A stretch of DNA of 64,000 nt. Origin: Aquimonas voraii. Its GTDB lineage: Bacteria > Pseudomonadota > Gammaproteobacteria > Xanthomonadales > Xanthomonadaceae. Shown here one piece after another: positions 1 to 8,181 of the stretch (positions within the stretch are counted from its first letter, which is position 1; each line of letters opens with the position of its first letter). The notes beneath the pieces are model-generated. The model saw only the letters and a program-made list of their open reading frames with translations. It searched no databases and was not told the origin of the DNA. The translations under genes and the position numbers were made by a program. The DNA lies in contig NZ_FNAG01000015.1 in the NCBI RefSeq assembly GCF_900101825.1, positions 1 through 64,000 on the forward strand. Direction: 5' to 3'.

Positions 1-329
1 AGCGACAAGGAGGGTCCGTGGTCATCCTGCACTCGGACCGGGGCGGGCAATTCATCAGCGGGGACTACCAGAGGTTCCTGGATCAGAACGCCTTGGTGAG
101 CAGCATGAGTGCGGCCGGTCACTGTGCCGACAACGCCGCCTGCGAAGGCTTCTTCGGACAGCTCAAGCGGGAGCGCGTGCATCACCAGAACTACCGAACC
201 CGTGACGAGGCACGGGTCGATCTGTTCGACTACATCGAGCGGTTCCACAACCCCCGGATGCGACGTAGAGTCGCTCGCCGGGACCGTAGGTTTTCAGCCT
301 TGTTCAAACCGTCCGCGGAAACGGGGTAG
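1..329 (+). CDS. IS3-family transposase OrfB, C-terminal part (cut by window edge)
   Basis: This is the C-terminal part of a DDE (rve) integrase-type transposase of the IS3 family. The frame is open from the first bases. It shows the HSDRGGQF stretch around the second catalytic Asp, then DNA-AC-EGFFGQLKRE carrying the catalytic Glu, then the usual DYIERFHNPR end. The N-terminal catalytic Asp and OrfA would lie before base 1. The right end of the element probably falls a few bases after the stop, near 330-336, where the sequence resembles IS3-family right ends. It transcribes toward the lipoprotein gene. Family identification is firm; whether the copy is intact cannot be seen here. Confidence 0.85.
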   Translation, partial: RQGGSVVILHSDRGGQFISGDYQRFLDQNALVSSMSAAGHCADNAACEGFFGQLKRERVHHQNYRTRDEARVDLFDYIERFHNPRMRRRVARRDRRFSALFKPSAETG

Positions 330-445
330 AACCCTACCACCCTGCCCTACCCCGGCAACTTGGCAAGTTGCGCCAAGCTCACTCGGCTAGAGTCTTCTGA
401 GGCTGAACCTTGGCGGCGACGGGATTACGGAGAGGAGTTCCACTG

Positions 446-1255
446 ATGAAGCGATACCTGAGTCTTGCGATGGTGGCCCTGGTTCTGGCTGGCTGTGGGC
501 CAGCGACACTCGACGGTTCCTCTGAGGAGGCGCTTCGAGAATCCTCCAAGGCGTTGAGGGAGTCGATGTCCTCGGAGGAGCGCGAGCGCTTCGAGCGGGC
601 CATGCAGGTGGTGGCGATGGAGACTGTTGCCCCGGGTGGAAATATCTTCGCTGCAGCGGCCAGAGCGCAATCCGGTGAGGCCTTGAGCGGAGTGATGGCG
701 AAGCTGGATGGGAAGACCGCTGCCGAGGTCTTAGCGATGAGCGATGAGATCCTTGCCGCTCGGCGGCTCAGGGAGCGCGCACAGATGGCGCAGGAGATCG
801 AAGAGCTTGCCGAGAAGAAGCGCAAGGCTGAGGAGGCGGGCGCACAGCTGGCCAAGTTTGAGGTGCTGAGATCTCGGTTCTTTTCCCGGCCTCAGCGATT
901 TGGACGCCCGCAGCCGATCATCGAGATCACCGTCCGCAACGGGACGGATGTGCCCGTCTCTCGCGCCTATTTCGAGGGCACCATTGCGTCGCCTGGACGC
1001 TCCATCCCGTGGCTGAAGGAAGGGTTCAACTACTCGATCAGCGGCGGTCTGGAACCTGGCGAAGAAGCGTCCTGGTCGCTCGCACCGAACATGTTCAGCG
1101 ACTGGGGCAAGGTGGATGCGCCGCAGGATGCGGTACTGACTGTCGTGGTCTCACGGCTGGACGGCCCAGATGGCGAGGCGGCGTTCGATGCCGCCTTCAG
1201 TGAGCGCGACGCCAACCGGCTCGAGGAACTGACAAGGAAGCTGGCCGAGGGCTGA
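446..1255 (+). CDS. Predicted lipoprotein with coiled-coil segment
   Basis: A protein of 269 residues whose N-terminus (MKRYLSLAMVALVLAGCGP) is a lipoprotein signal peptide with lipobox LAGC, so it should be lipid-anchored after cleavage before Cys17. Residues about 25-140 are rich in Ala, Glu, Arg and Lys and probably helical or coiled coil. The C-terminal half (about 150-250) has beta-type hydrophobic patterning with IIEITVRNGTDVPVSRAYFEG, resembling the domain of DUF6694-like lipoproteins. The ATG at 446 is preferred over an upstream TTG because AGAGGAG stands just before it and the signal peptide begins there. A strong hairpin follows. Function unknown. Confidence 0.75.
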   Translation: MKRYLSLAMVALVLAGCGPATLDGSSEEALRESSKALRESMSSEERERFERAMQVVAMETVAPGGNIFAAAARAQSGEALSGVMAKLDGKTAAEVLAMSDEILAARRLRERAQMAQEIEELAEKKRKAEEAGAQLAKFEVLRSRFFSRPQRFGRPQPIIEITVRNGTDVPVSRAYFEGTIASPGRSIPWLKEGFNYSISGGLEPGEEASWSLAPNMFSDWGKVDAPQDAVLTVVVSRLDGPDGEAAFDAAFSERDANRLEELTRKLAEG

Positions 1256-1279
1256 GCGAGGCGACAGCCTGGCAGAAAA

Positions 1280-1305
1280 GAGAAGGCCCCTCGCGGGGCC
1301 TTCTC
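1280..1305 (+). terminator. Hairpin terminator after the lipoprotein gene
   Basis: An 11-bp perfect stem (GAGAAGGCCCC with GGGGCCTTCTC) closed by TCGC lies 25 bp after the stop at 1255. No long T tract follows, but position and stability fit transcription termination. Confidence 0.6.
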
Positions 1306-1315
1306 GGTGCAACGG

Positions 1316-1387
1316 TCAAACACGGGTGGCCGGCGGAGCGATGGCGGCGCACAGGCGTCGCAAGATCAGAACAACAAAGGGGGTCAT
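1316..1387 (-). CDS. Possible 23-aa hydrophobic small protein
   Basis: A short reading frame begins at ATG (1387) behind a very good ribosome-binding site, AAGGAGA six bases upstream, and reads MTPFVVLILRRLCAAIAPPA followed by three residues. A hydrophobic N-terminal half and an Arg-Arg pair are compatible with a tiny membrane peptide or a leader peptide. It faces the lipoprotein gene's terminator. There is no family evidence; support comes only from the ribosome-binding site and the composition. Confidence 0.35.
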   Translation of the reverse strand: MTPFVVLILRRLCAAIAPPATRV

Positions 1388-1648
1388 CGGTAGTCTCCTT
1401 GGGTAAACCGGAGACGCACGACACCCCTGATGGGGATATCGGCATCCCCGGGGGGTATTGGCCACGAGGGCCTGGTGTGCTCCTTCAACGCGGGAGCGGC
1501 GCGTGCAGCGTGCGCTGCGAAAACCCAGCCCCAAGGAGATGGGGACACCGCAAGGCTGCCCCATCGATCAGGGCGCAGCAAGGGGTTGACACTGTCGGCA
1601 TGCGACCGGCTTTCCGAACCCCTCTCCGCATGAGAGGAATCGGGAAAG

Positions 1649-1674
1649 CCGGCGCGCCCCGAAGGGCGCGCCGG
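1649..1674 (-). terminator. UUCG-loop terminator of the GHKL ATPase operon
   Basis: On the minus strand an 11-bp stem, CCGGCGCGCCC with GGGCGCGCCGG, is closed by the very stable TTCG tetraloop and followed by CTTTCCC, eight bases past the stop of the ATPase gene at 1682. Between 1388 and 1648 I see no gene on either strand, only a short hairpin near 1435-1455 (GGGGAT...ATCCCC). Confidence 0.65.
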
Positions 1675-1681
1675 AGTACTG

Positions 1682-3292
1682 CTAGTTGCCCGATGTGGGC
1701 GCGGTCGACATCACTGCGAGATGTCCCTCGTCCGAGAGGTAGAGCACGAGCGGGCCTGAGCTCCTCAGGATCTCGTGCAGCTCGTTCTCGATGCCGGCGT
1801 CGTCGATGGTCCGGAGGACCGCGTCTTCGGGCGCGTCCTTCCCAGCGAGGCGTCGGATGGCGCGTTTGAGCGTCGCGGAGTCCGCAGTGAACGCCTCATC
1901 GATGTGCCGATCATCGTCGCGGTAGTCGTTGATCTGGAGCAGCACGTAGTGGTCCGTATGCTCAGTCACCAGGATGGCGTCCTCGTGGACCAGACCCGCG
2001 TCCTCGGGCAGCTCCAGTCGACCCATCGGTCCGTTGATGGCGATGACGGGCACGCGGATCAGGCTGGCTGATGACCAGGCACCGGCGTAGCGACCACGGG
2101 GGGCATCCGCCGCCGGCTGCTCGACTTCGACCTTGAAGTCTTCGAAGTCGACGGTGCGGGTGTAGATCCAATGGCCTGGATCCAGCCGCACATCCAGCAT
2201 GGGAATCCTGGCCCGCCAGGCGTAGGAGGCGCCCGCCCAGTTGGACTCCTCGCCGTAGATCTCGACGCCAGTGAGCACCACTGGGCCGATCTGTTCGCCG
2301 GACACAGGCTGGCCGCTCAGCTCCCCCGCAACGGAGTCCCCGTCGTAGCGGGCCTGACGCGGCAGCTCGGAGAAGACCTCCAGCCACGCGCCGGGCAGCC
2401 AGTCGATGTCGTTCAAGAGGTCCAGACAGCCCCAATCGCGACAATGATGGGCGTGGGCGTCCACGAAATCGCGGCCGTCCATGCTCTCCTTCAGCGCCTG
2501 CAACTGCTGACGCGCCTCGGTCCTCGTGACCGCGGACACCGCACGCAGCGCCCGATCCCGGTCGATCAGCTCGTTGCGGTCCGGCATGCGGCCAAACCAC
2601 TTGGTTGGATCGAGGTGGATGAGCGTCGGGGTGCTCCGGCTATATCCCATGTCGAAGCGCATTCCCTGCAGGAACACCTCCGTGGTGCTGTTGCCGAGCG
2701 CGATCCTCACCTTGCCCTCGGGCGTATCGACCCAGATCCCATCCTCCGTGATGGCGTGCGGGCGCTCCCATTCGGTGCCGTTGAAGACGATCGGGATCGA
2801 AAAGCCGCTGAGCCGCTGCTGCATGCGGTGGATCTCTTGCGGCCCAATGGTGGCCTTGAGCCCATGCAGGGTGATGCGTGCGCCCTGCACGCGCTCAGAG
2901 GCGGTGAGTTCCACAGGCCGCAAGGCAAGGAGATCCACCGTGCGCGCCCGGAAGTGGAAGTTGAGGCTTTCCACCTCGACCTCATCACCGGCGAACAGCG
3001 CCGAGATCCAGCCCAGTCCGTAGGGGCTGTTCTGGGCCTGCACCGCCAGATCCCAGCCGGACTCAGCGATGGCAAGCAGTTTCGATGGATCAGCGATACC
3101 GATGCCGTCGTCTTCGACGGTCAGCGTCCGAGCCTCGGGGTCATGGGTCAGCCACACGCGGCTGGCACCGGCGCGTGCTGCGTTTTGGATCAGCTCGTAC
3201 ACCACGGTGTGCGAGTTGGTGAAGGTGACGCTGAGCGCCTTGAGCACGCTCTCGGTGTTGCTGGTGACTCGGATGCTACGGACTGCGTTCAT
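1682..3292 (-). CDS. GHKL (Hsp90/MutL-type) ATPase domain protein
   Basis: 536 residues with a Bergerat-fold ATP-binding domain at the N-terminus: motif N is ELIQNAARA at about 33-41, the next is VEDDGIGIAD at about 60-69, and GLGWISA near 93 is the lid motif. The rest (about 200-536) matches no family I recognise. Such plasmid-borne Hsp90/MutL-like proteins are usually uncharacterised and may act in DNA repair or defence. The 71-residue upstream frame ends in the ATG of this gene (ATGA overlap), which suggests coupling within a leftward operon that also contains the PD-(D/E)XK nuclease and an SSB-like protein. A UUCG hairpin follows the stop. Confidence 0.75.
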   Translation of the reverse strand: MNAVRSIRVTSNTESVLKALSVTFTNSHTVVYELIQNAARAGASRVWLTHDPEARTLTVEDDGIGIADPSKLLAIAESGWDLAVQAQNSPYGLGWISALFAGDEVEVESLNFHFRARTVDLLALRPVELTASERVQGARITLHGLKATIGPQEIHRMQQRLSGFSIPIVFNGTEWERPHAITEDGIWVDTPEGKVRIALGNSTTEVFLQGMRFDMGYSRSTPTLIHLDPTKWFGRMPDRNELIDRDRALRAVSAVTRTEARQQLQALKESMDGRDFVDAHAHHCRDWGCLDLLNDIDWLPGAWLEVFSELPRQARYDGDSVAGELSGQPVSGEQIGPVVLTGVEIYGEESNWAGASYAWRARIPMLDVRLDPGHWIYTRTVDFEDFKVEVEQPAADAPRGRYAGAWSSASLIRVPVIAINGPMGRLELPEDAGLVHEDAILVTEHTDHYVLLQINDYRDDDRHIDEAFTADSATLKRAIRRLAGKDAPEDAVLRTIDDAGIENELHEILRSSGPLVLYLSDEGHLAVMSTAPTSGN

Positions 3293-3504
3293 GCCGCTCT
3301 CCTCGCGGGAAAAGCGGGACGCAGCTTCCCCGTCGGGGCTGCGCGCCCCGCTGGGGTTGAGGACCGTGGGTCCTGTATGTGCTCGATCAATGCCCGAGCG
3401 GGGCCTGCTGCGAAATCGTCAGACCTCAGTTCGCTGGTCGGCGGACTCAGGTCTTGCGAATTCAGTCGAAGAAGCTGCCGACTTCCGGCAGCCGGCGTAC
3501 CCAC
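3289..3504 (-). CDS. Possible small coupled ORF upstream of the GHKL ATPase
   Basis: A 71-residue frame (MGTPAAGSRQLLRLNSQDLS...) whose TGA overlaps the ATG of the GHKL ATPase. It overlaps the end of the preceding gene by 43 bp. It is Pro, Ala and Arg rich, has no domain I recognise, and could be a chance frame in GC-rich leader sequence. The only positive evidence is the four-base stop-start overlap. Confidence 0.25.
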   Translation of the reverse strand: MGTPAAGSRQLLRLNSQDLSPPTSELRSDDFAAGPARALIEHIQDPRSSTPAGRAAPTGKLRPAFPARRAA

Positions 3505-3725
3505 CCGAGAGCGAGTTCTGCGATTCGGATGGCACCCTCGGCGTCGCCCTTCCAGACCCAGCCTTCCTGCGTCGGAAGGCTGATCTCAGTGCGGGCGAGG
3601 CCGATGGCCTCGAGGGTGATGACGGTTTCACCGTAGTCCGCCGAGCGCGCCGGCTCGATCAGGATGCTGGAGCCCCGTGCCGGGCTGGTGAGGTGCAGCT
3701 TCTGTTCGATGATGGCGAGTCGCAT
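3462..3725 (-). CDS. Hypothetical protein, 87 aa
   Basis: Begins MRLAIIEQKLHLTSPARG and ends GWVRRLPEVGSFFD. It is beta-patterned (SILIEPA, GETVITLEA, GLARTEISLPTQ), with no membrane segment or known motif. The start at 3725 is chosen because the eight residues available upstream add nothing conserved-looking. It lies downstream of the PD-(D/E)XK nuclease on the same strand, with an inverted repeat in the gap. Function unknown. Confidence 0.5.
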   Translation of the reverse strand: MRLAIIEQKLHLTSPARGSSILIEPARSADYGETVITLEAIGLARTEISLPTQEGWVWKGDAEGAIRIAELALGWVRRLPEVGSFFD

Positions 3726-3761
3726 ACAAGCCAACGTAGCAAGTCGCAATGCGACCGAGTA

Positions 3762-3799
3762 GGCGTTGACAGGAGGGGTGTGCCCCTTCTGCCAACGCC
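3762..3799. terminator. 38-bp inverted repeat between nuclease and next gene
   Basis: GGCGTTGACAGGAGGGG and CCCCTTCTGCCAACGCC form a 17-bp stem with two mismatches around TGTG, eight bases after the nuclease stop (3807). It probably attenuates or terminates leftward transcription; no T run is evident. Confidence 0.45.
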
Positions 3800-3806
3800 G
3801 TCTCGT

Positions 3807-4583
3807 TTAGGCTGCTGCCGGTGCGTCCATGCCCTGCAGCACTTCCGCTGGAACATACCTCGCCTGCGAAAAGTCGACGTCAGAGTAGTCCTTCGACGTA
3901 CACGCGCGGGACCAGGAGCACATGGTGCAGGGGCTCTCAAAGGACATCCGCGGACTCTTCGCAAACCGCTGCGCGCGGATGTCCTCGGCGATCCAGAGGA
4001 CCTTCTGCAGGAACTCGTTGACCTGATCCTCGGAACGCCGCGCCGTCAGCACCAGCGGCTCGATCGTGGGGCCCTTGCCGCTGGTTTTGGGCACCTGCCG
4101 CTTGATCAGCTCAATCAGGCCGAGGCGCTCCGGCTTGGGCAGCCCCAGTTCGGCGGCGGCGACGTCCATGCCGACCTGGTAGGTGGTTAGCTGCTCGTTG
4201 AGCACCAACGCCGTCTCTGGATAGGCCTGTGCCGCCGACTTGACGTCGATGACCGCGAATTCCCCCTCTCGGGTGAACGCGCCGAGGTCGATGCGTCCGC
4301 GGATGACGATGTTGCCCGGCAGTGCGAAGGCGATCTCCCGCTGCATGAGAGGGTCTCCTTGCCGGTACGGCTGGTTGAACTCGTCGTAGGCCGGCATCCG
4401 CTCCTGGAGGGTCTCCCGGCTGGTGGTGAGGGACCAGCCGGCCTCCGCCGGGAAGAGCGCGCGGAAGAGCGGGTAGCGCTCGGCCACGGGCCACAGCAGC
4501 GCGTTGCCATCCGGGGCCTGCACCAGCTGGTGCAGGGGGACCTCCGTGCCCGCAAAGGAGCCTTTGGGGATCGTGTATTTCAT
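3807..4583 (-). CDS. PD-(D/E)XK nuclease (RecB/Cas4-like)
   Basis: 258 residues. The core is GRIDL at about 96-100 followed by AVIDVKSA at about 110-117, the Asp...(D)xK pattern of PD-(D/E)XK nucleases, with QLTTYQVGMD after it as the usual downstream helix. The C-terminus has CTMCSWSRAC with Cys219, 222 and 228; in Cas4/AddB-type enzymes a C-terminal three-Cys group joins a fourth upstream Cys to hold an iron-sulfur cluster, but no fourth Cys is seen upstream. The start at 4583 has GAAGGAGTTCCC before it. The SSB-like gene lies immediately upstream on the same strand, so the two probably act together on DNA ends or single strands. Confidence 0.8.
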   Translation of the reverse strand: MKYTIPKGSFAGTEVPLHQLVQAPDGNALLWPVAERYPLFRALFPAEAGWSLTTSRETLQERMPAYDEFNQPYRQGDPLMQREIAFALPGNIVIRGRIDLGAFTREGEFAVIDVKSAAQAYPETALVLNEQLTTYQVGMDVAAAELGLPKPERLGLIELIKRQVPKTSGKGPTIEPLVLTARRSEDQVNEFLQKVLWIAEDIRAQRFAKSPRMSFESPCTMCSWSRACTSKDYSDVDFSQARYVPAEVLQGMDAPAAA

Positions 4584-4656
4584 GGGAACTCCTTCCTGGT
4601 CATTCCGTCCATGCCAGGAAATGCGTGTGTGCGCCCGGAACGGCGGGCGTTGTGTG

Positions 4657-5142
4657 TCAGCTGCCGAAGTCCATGTCCCGCGGCGCTGGACCGAGCTGGG
4701 CGTAGGGTGAAGGCGCGGGCGCGGGTGTCGGTGCGGCCTGAGGACGCAGGGGCGTTGCGGCAGCGGCAGGCGCGGGACGGCTGTCCTCGCGCTCTGGCGG
4801 GGCGCTGATGATCTGCAGGCTTTCGCAGCGCACCAAGGTCCGCTGGCGGTTGTGGCCATCGGCACCAACGAACTCGTCGTGGATGGTCTCGCCGACCACA
4901 TAGACCAGGGCGCCCTTGACCGCTCTGTCGCGCAGGTAGTCGCGGTAGCTCTCGGACGTGGTGTAGAGCTCCACGTCATGCCAGGTCGTAGCTTCCCGCT
5001 TCGCGCCGTTGGCGTCTTTCCAGCGTTTGGTTGTGGCCACCCTGAGTATGACGAACCAACCTCGGTCGGTCTTGGGGTTGGGGCGGATCTCGGCGTCCTT
5101 GCCGAGGTGACCGCCGATCCGCTGCTCGTTGATGTAGAGCAT
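4657..5142 (-). CDS. Divergent single-stranded-DNA-binding protein
   Basis: 161 residues with an N-terminal OB fold of the SSB type: INEQRIGGHLGKDAEIR, WFVILRVATTKRW, TTWHDVELYTTSE and VVGETIHDEF match SSB beta strands. A Pro/Ala-rich linker (about 118-155) follows. The C-terminus is RDMDFGS, lacking the acidic DDDIPF-type tip with which SSB recruits repair partners, so this copy probably does not recruit the host set. A canonical SSB with that tip is encoded at 19010-19471. The start at 5142 is the only one that preserves strand 1. It is followed by a PD-(D/E)XK nuclease gene. The 247 bp upstream (5143-5389) hold no gene. Confidence 0.8.
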   Translation of the reverse strand: MLYINEQRIGGHLGKDAEIRPNPKTDRGWFVILRVATTKRWKDANGAKREATTWHDVELYTTSESYRDYLRDRAVKGALVYVVGETIHDEFVGADGHNRQRTLVRCESLQIISAPPEREDSRPAPAAAATPLRPQAAPTPAPAPSPYAQLGPAPRDMDFGS

Positions 5143-5389
5143 GGGGTTTCCTCTCGCACAGCATGAAATGAGAGGGACCCTGCGCTGTGCGGCGCGCCTG
5201 GGTCCCAGACGCGCCCCCGACGGGGGCCCGTCGGGTTGTGGACGATTGACGACCGTCCGAGCCGTGGCTCCGAGGAGCCGGTGAAGCGAATGCCTCAACG
5301 GGCTTGCGTCAGGCCCCGAGGTCCAGGGGCTGACGGAAGCCCGCGGTGTGGCACACACCGCGAGTCCCTCCCGATGTCGCGCTGGTGCA

Positions 5390-5602
5390 CTACATCGGGG
5401 TGCTGCTGACCTGCGGAAGGTGCAGGCCTTGTTTGCGGGCGAACGACAGCAGGAGATCGATCGGATCACTGTCGCCGCCCACGCCGTCGGCGTCGCACTG
5501 GTCGATCACTTCCGGCGGCACAGCAATGCTGCGTCCGGTGCTGCAGTGGATCATCGGCACGTCGCCGTCCAGGTCAATCGTGAAGCTGGCCGCAATTCCC
5601 AT
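5390..5602 (-). CDS. Hypothetical protein, 70 aa
   Basis: A small acidic protein (MGIAASFTIDLDGDVPMIHC...) with a Val-Pro-Pro-Glu-Val-Ile helix start and the sequence DSDPIDLLLSFARKQGLHLP. Its ATG at 5602 follows GAAGGAGACTCCC, an excellent ribosome-binding site. It lies upstream of the SSB-like gene on the same strand, separated by 247 bp. No domain is recognised. Confidence 0.6.
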   Translation of the reverse strand: MGIAASFTIDLDGDVPMIHCSTGRSIAVPPEVIDQCDADGVGGDSDPIDLLLSFARKQGLHLPQVSSTPM

Positions 5603-5637
5603 GGGAGTCTCCTTCGGGAGTGAATCACAAGGGGCTA

Positions 5638-5684
5638 GGGGCCCCTCCAAGAAGACTCTCGCGACTCTCCTTGGAGGGACCCCC
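5638..5684. other. Long inverted repeat in the divergent intergenic region
   Basis: GGGGCCCCTCCAAG and CTTGGAGGGACCCCC face each other around about 17 bases, between two divergent genes (5602 leftward, 5807 rightward). It could be an operator or a leader hairpin of the leftward gene. No protein partner can be named. Confidence 0.4.
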
Positions 5685-5806
5685 AGCCGCTTGCGCGGCC
5701 AGGGGTTGAGGCGATTACCTGCAGTTGGGCAGGCCCGCCTCGATGCAGTCGAGGAGGGTGACGACGAGAGTGCCCAGGAGCGTGCGCCCGAGGCGGTCGC
5801 AGGCTG

Positions 5807-7267
5807 ATGTTGAACGAGGCGCAGCAGCGGGCCGTGGAGGCGACCGGGCATTGCCTGGTCGCTGCTGGCCCCGGGTCGGGCAAGACGCGCGTCCTGAGCG
5901 AGCGGGGCGCGCGCCTGCTGCGCGAGAACCCGACCCATCGGCTGTGCGCCGTCACCTTCACCAGCGATGCCGCCCACGAGCTGGCGCAACGCATGCTCCA
6001 GCTCGTGCCAGACGCGGGGCGGCGCATCCTGCACGGCACCTTCCATGCCCTGTGCAAGAAGCAACTGCTGGCGTCTGGTCGCGCTGTCCGGCTGATCAAC
6101 GACCACCAGAGCCGGGACTATCTGCGGCGCGCCTTCCAGGTCCTCGTCGAGGAGGGCTGCGGGGAGAAGTTCGAGGACTTCGAAGCGGCGATCGCCGCGC
6201 TGAAGGCAGACCCCGATGAAGTCTTCAGGGTGCTCGCCTCGGTCACACCCACGGCCGACGGCATTGAGCGCGGGCCGGCGCCCGCCTCGGTGGAGCGCGG
6301 ACTGCTGCTGTACCAGGAGTCGCTCGCGGCGAACGGCGTGCTCGACTTCGCCGACCTGATCTTGCAGGCGGTGTTCGGCATGCGCGACGGCAGCGTCAAG
6401 CCGATGCAGGTCGAGCATCTGCTGGTGGACGAGTTCCAGGACACCGATGCCGCCCAGTTCGCATGGATGCGCGGCCACCTCGATGCGGGCGTCTGCGTCA
6501 CAATCGTCGGCGACGATGACCAGTCGATCTACGGCTGGCGGCAGGCCCTGGGCTACGCGGGCATGGATGCCTTCGCGAAGCTCGCCCGGGCCGAGCATGT
6601 CGTTCTCGACACCACCTACCGCTGCGCGCGCAGCATCATCCGCAGCGCGGGTCAGCTGATCCTGCAGAACCGCGAGCGGATCCCCAAGAACCTGCGGACG
6701 GCGTCCAGCAAGGATGGCCAGATCCGCGTCGAGGGCTGCAGGAGCCGTGAGCAGGAGCTGCAGCTCATCGTGAGCCGCATCAAGGCCTGCGAGGATCCCT
6801 CGTCCTGGGCGGTGCTGGCCCGCACCAACGCCCTGCTCGATGCGCTCGAACTGGCCATGGCCGGCGAGATCGAGTTCGTGCGCGAGGACGCGCGCTCCTT
6901 CTGGTCGCTGAAAGGGCCTCGCCTGTTCCTTGGCGTGATGAAGTCGCTGGTCACCAACGACATGCTTGGGCTCGACGCCGTGCTCGGCCACTGTGGCGTT
7001 GGCCAGGGCGACCTGCACCGGATCGCGCTGGCCACCCATTCCACCTACCCGGGCGCCGCACTGCGGTTTGCGACCCAGGATCTGCCCGAGCTGGCCAGCA
7101 TGCCGGCTCCGGTGCGACTGCTGAGGTTTGGGCATGGGCCCGCGATGCCGGCCAGCTGGATCTCTATCACCTCCGGTATCTGTCTTTGTCCGAGGCGCTG
7201 CATCACGGTGTGCGAGATCTCGAACGATCGCTGGTGCTGGGCGACGATGGCTCTCTTGTCGCTTTGA
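5807..7267 (+). pseudogene. UvrD/Rep-family helicase, truncated after motif IV
   Basis: The N-terminal 430 residues are a superfamily 1A helicase: Q motif NEAQQRAV, Walker A AAGPGSGKT (about 19-27), motif Ia TFTSDAAHEL, motif II LVDEFQDTDAAQFAW, motif III GDDDQSIYGWRQA and motif IV TYRCARSI. Motifs V and VI (the TVHKAKGLEW-type and VAxTRA-type stretches needed for ATP turnover) are absent. From about base 7123 the frame turns into low-quality sequence up to 7267, while the frame two bases over stays gene-like up to 7461. The gene therefore looks disrupted by a frameshift or deletion near 7110-7125 and is probably not an active helicase. Confidence 0.7.
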
Positions 7268-7461
7268 GGTTTGTTCCTGACAACGCCCTGGCCGTGGATG
7301 AGGCTATCGCGGACGTGATGGTTGTGCTGGCGCACGCTGTCAATGAATACGGCACGGCGATGGACCTGGACACAAGCGTGTTTCAAGGCGCGTACGAGAC
7401 GGTCAAAAAGATCCACGCCGCGGCCGCGGTTCGGACTCAGCCCAACTTCGATTCCCGTTGA
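7123..7461 (+). pseudogene. Out-of-frame 3' remnant following the helicase
   Basis: In the frame shifted relative to the helicase, sequence reads EVWAWARDAGQLDLYHLRYL and on through ALHHGVRDLERSLVLGDDG to PNFDSR. Codon choice and amphipathic helices look protein-coding. It contains no helicase motif V or VI, so it is either the real tail of a variant helicase separated by a frameshift, or the 3' end of an unrelated gene joined by deletion. I cannot assign a family. Confidence 0.45.
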
Positions 7462-7531
7462 GGTGCGCACGAAGCGCTTCTCGGAAGGCAGTGCATGGCT
7501 GGGCGCGCAGTCGCGAATACTTCGATGCCGC

Positions 7532-8167
7532 TTATGCCCGCTTTTGAAACTCCGCAACCATCTTCCCGAGCGCGGCCGAGCTGATCAGGACCAGCAGCGG
7601 GAAGAAGAACGGCTGCAGCGGGATCGGCAGGAACAGCAGCACCACGTAGGCGACGACGAGGATCTCGACGGCGTAGAGGCTGAGTCGGTGCTTCAGCGGG
7701 CTCGCGAGGCTGAAGTCGGTCTGCTTGACCTTGCGGCGCACCCAGCCATCGATCAGGAACGGCACGGCCACGAACAGGGCATAGGGGAACCACAGGCCGG
7801 CGACCGAGATGCGCAGGAAGCTCTGGTAGAGGATGGTCCACCAGGTCCGCAGGCGCCCCTCCCACCAGTCAAAGAGGGAGCCGAACTGGCGGTTCATGCC
7901 CACCATGTCAGCGTCAGCCTGGGTCGGGATCATGGCGCCGAAGACGAGGCTCGAAACGCCCGTGTCCACGAAGGCGGCCTTGAACCACTCCTGCGCGCGG
8001 GCCTCGGCGGCGCCGGCGACCTCGGGGGTGAAGAAGCTCGCATTCGCCTGACGCTCGCGCTCGACCGAGCGGGCAAGCCACTCCTCGCCCACGAAGCCCA
8101 GCAGCGCGATCACATGCAGCATCACGATCAGGGTGGTGACCTTCCAGGTCTTGGTTGCACTCGCCAT
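7532..8167 (-). CDS. DUF4400-type membrane protein of conjugative elements
   Basis: 211 residues with about four hydrophobic segments: 9-27 (VTTLIVMLHVIALLGFVG), about 115-140 (LRISVAGLWFPYALFVAVPF), and two C-terminal ones about 160-200. This size, topology and the position downstream of traD match the DUF4400 family found in SXT/R391-, IncA/C- and genomic-island-type transfer regions; its role there is not established. The start MASATK at 8167 follows GAGGCAAGG. It is the last gene of the leftward traI-traD operon, fourteen bases after the previous stop. Confidence 0.7.
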   Translation of the reverse strand: MASATKTWKVTTLIVMLHVIALLGFVGEEWLARSVERERQANASFFTPEVAGAAEARAQEWFKAAFVDTGVSSLVFGAMIPTQADADMVGMNRQFGSLFDWWEGRLRTWWTILYQSFLRISVAGLWFPYALFVAVPFLIDGWVRRKVKQTDFSLASPLKHRLSLYAVEILVVAYVVLLFLPIPLQPFFFPLLVLISSAALGKMVAEFQKRA

Positions 8168-8181
8168 CCTTGCCTCCTCGA

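Noticed and set aside
3289-3504. Independent gene status for the 71-aa frame
   Set aside because: Kept only as a low-confidence feature: overlap with the 87-aa gene and biased composition argue against it.
5716-5800. Small hydrophobic minus-strand peptide ending ...DCIEAGLPNCR
   Set aside because: No ATG, GTG or TTG start and no ribosome-binding site upstream in its frame.
5390-7135. 581-aa minus-strand frame covering the UvrD-like helicase
   Set aside because: It is antisense to a gene with clear helicase motifs and is only the GC-rich shadow; its last 70 residues are real and are annotated separately (5390-5602).
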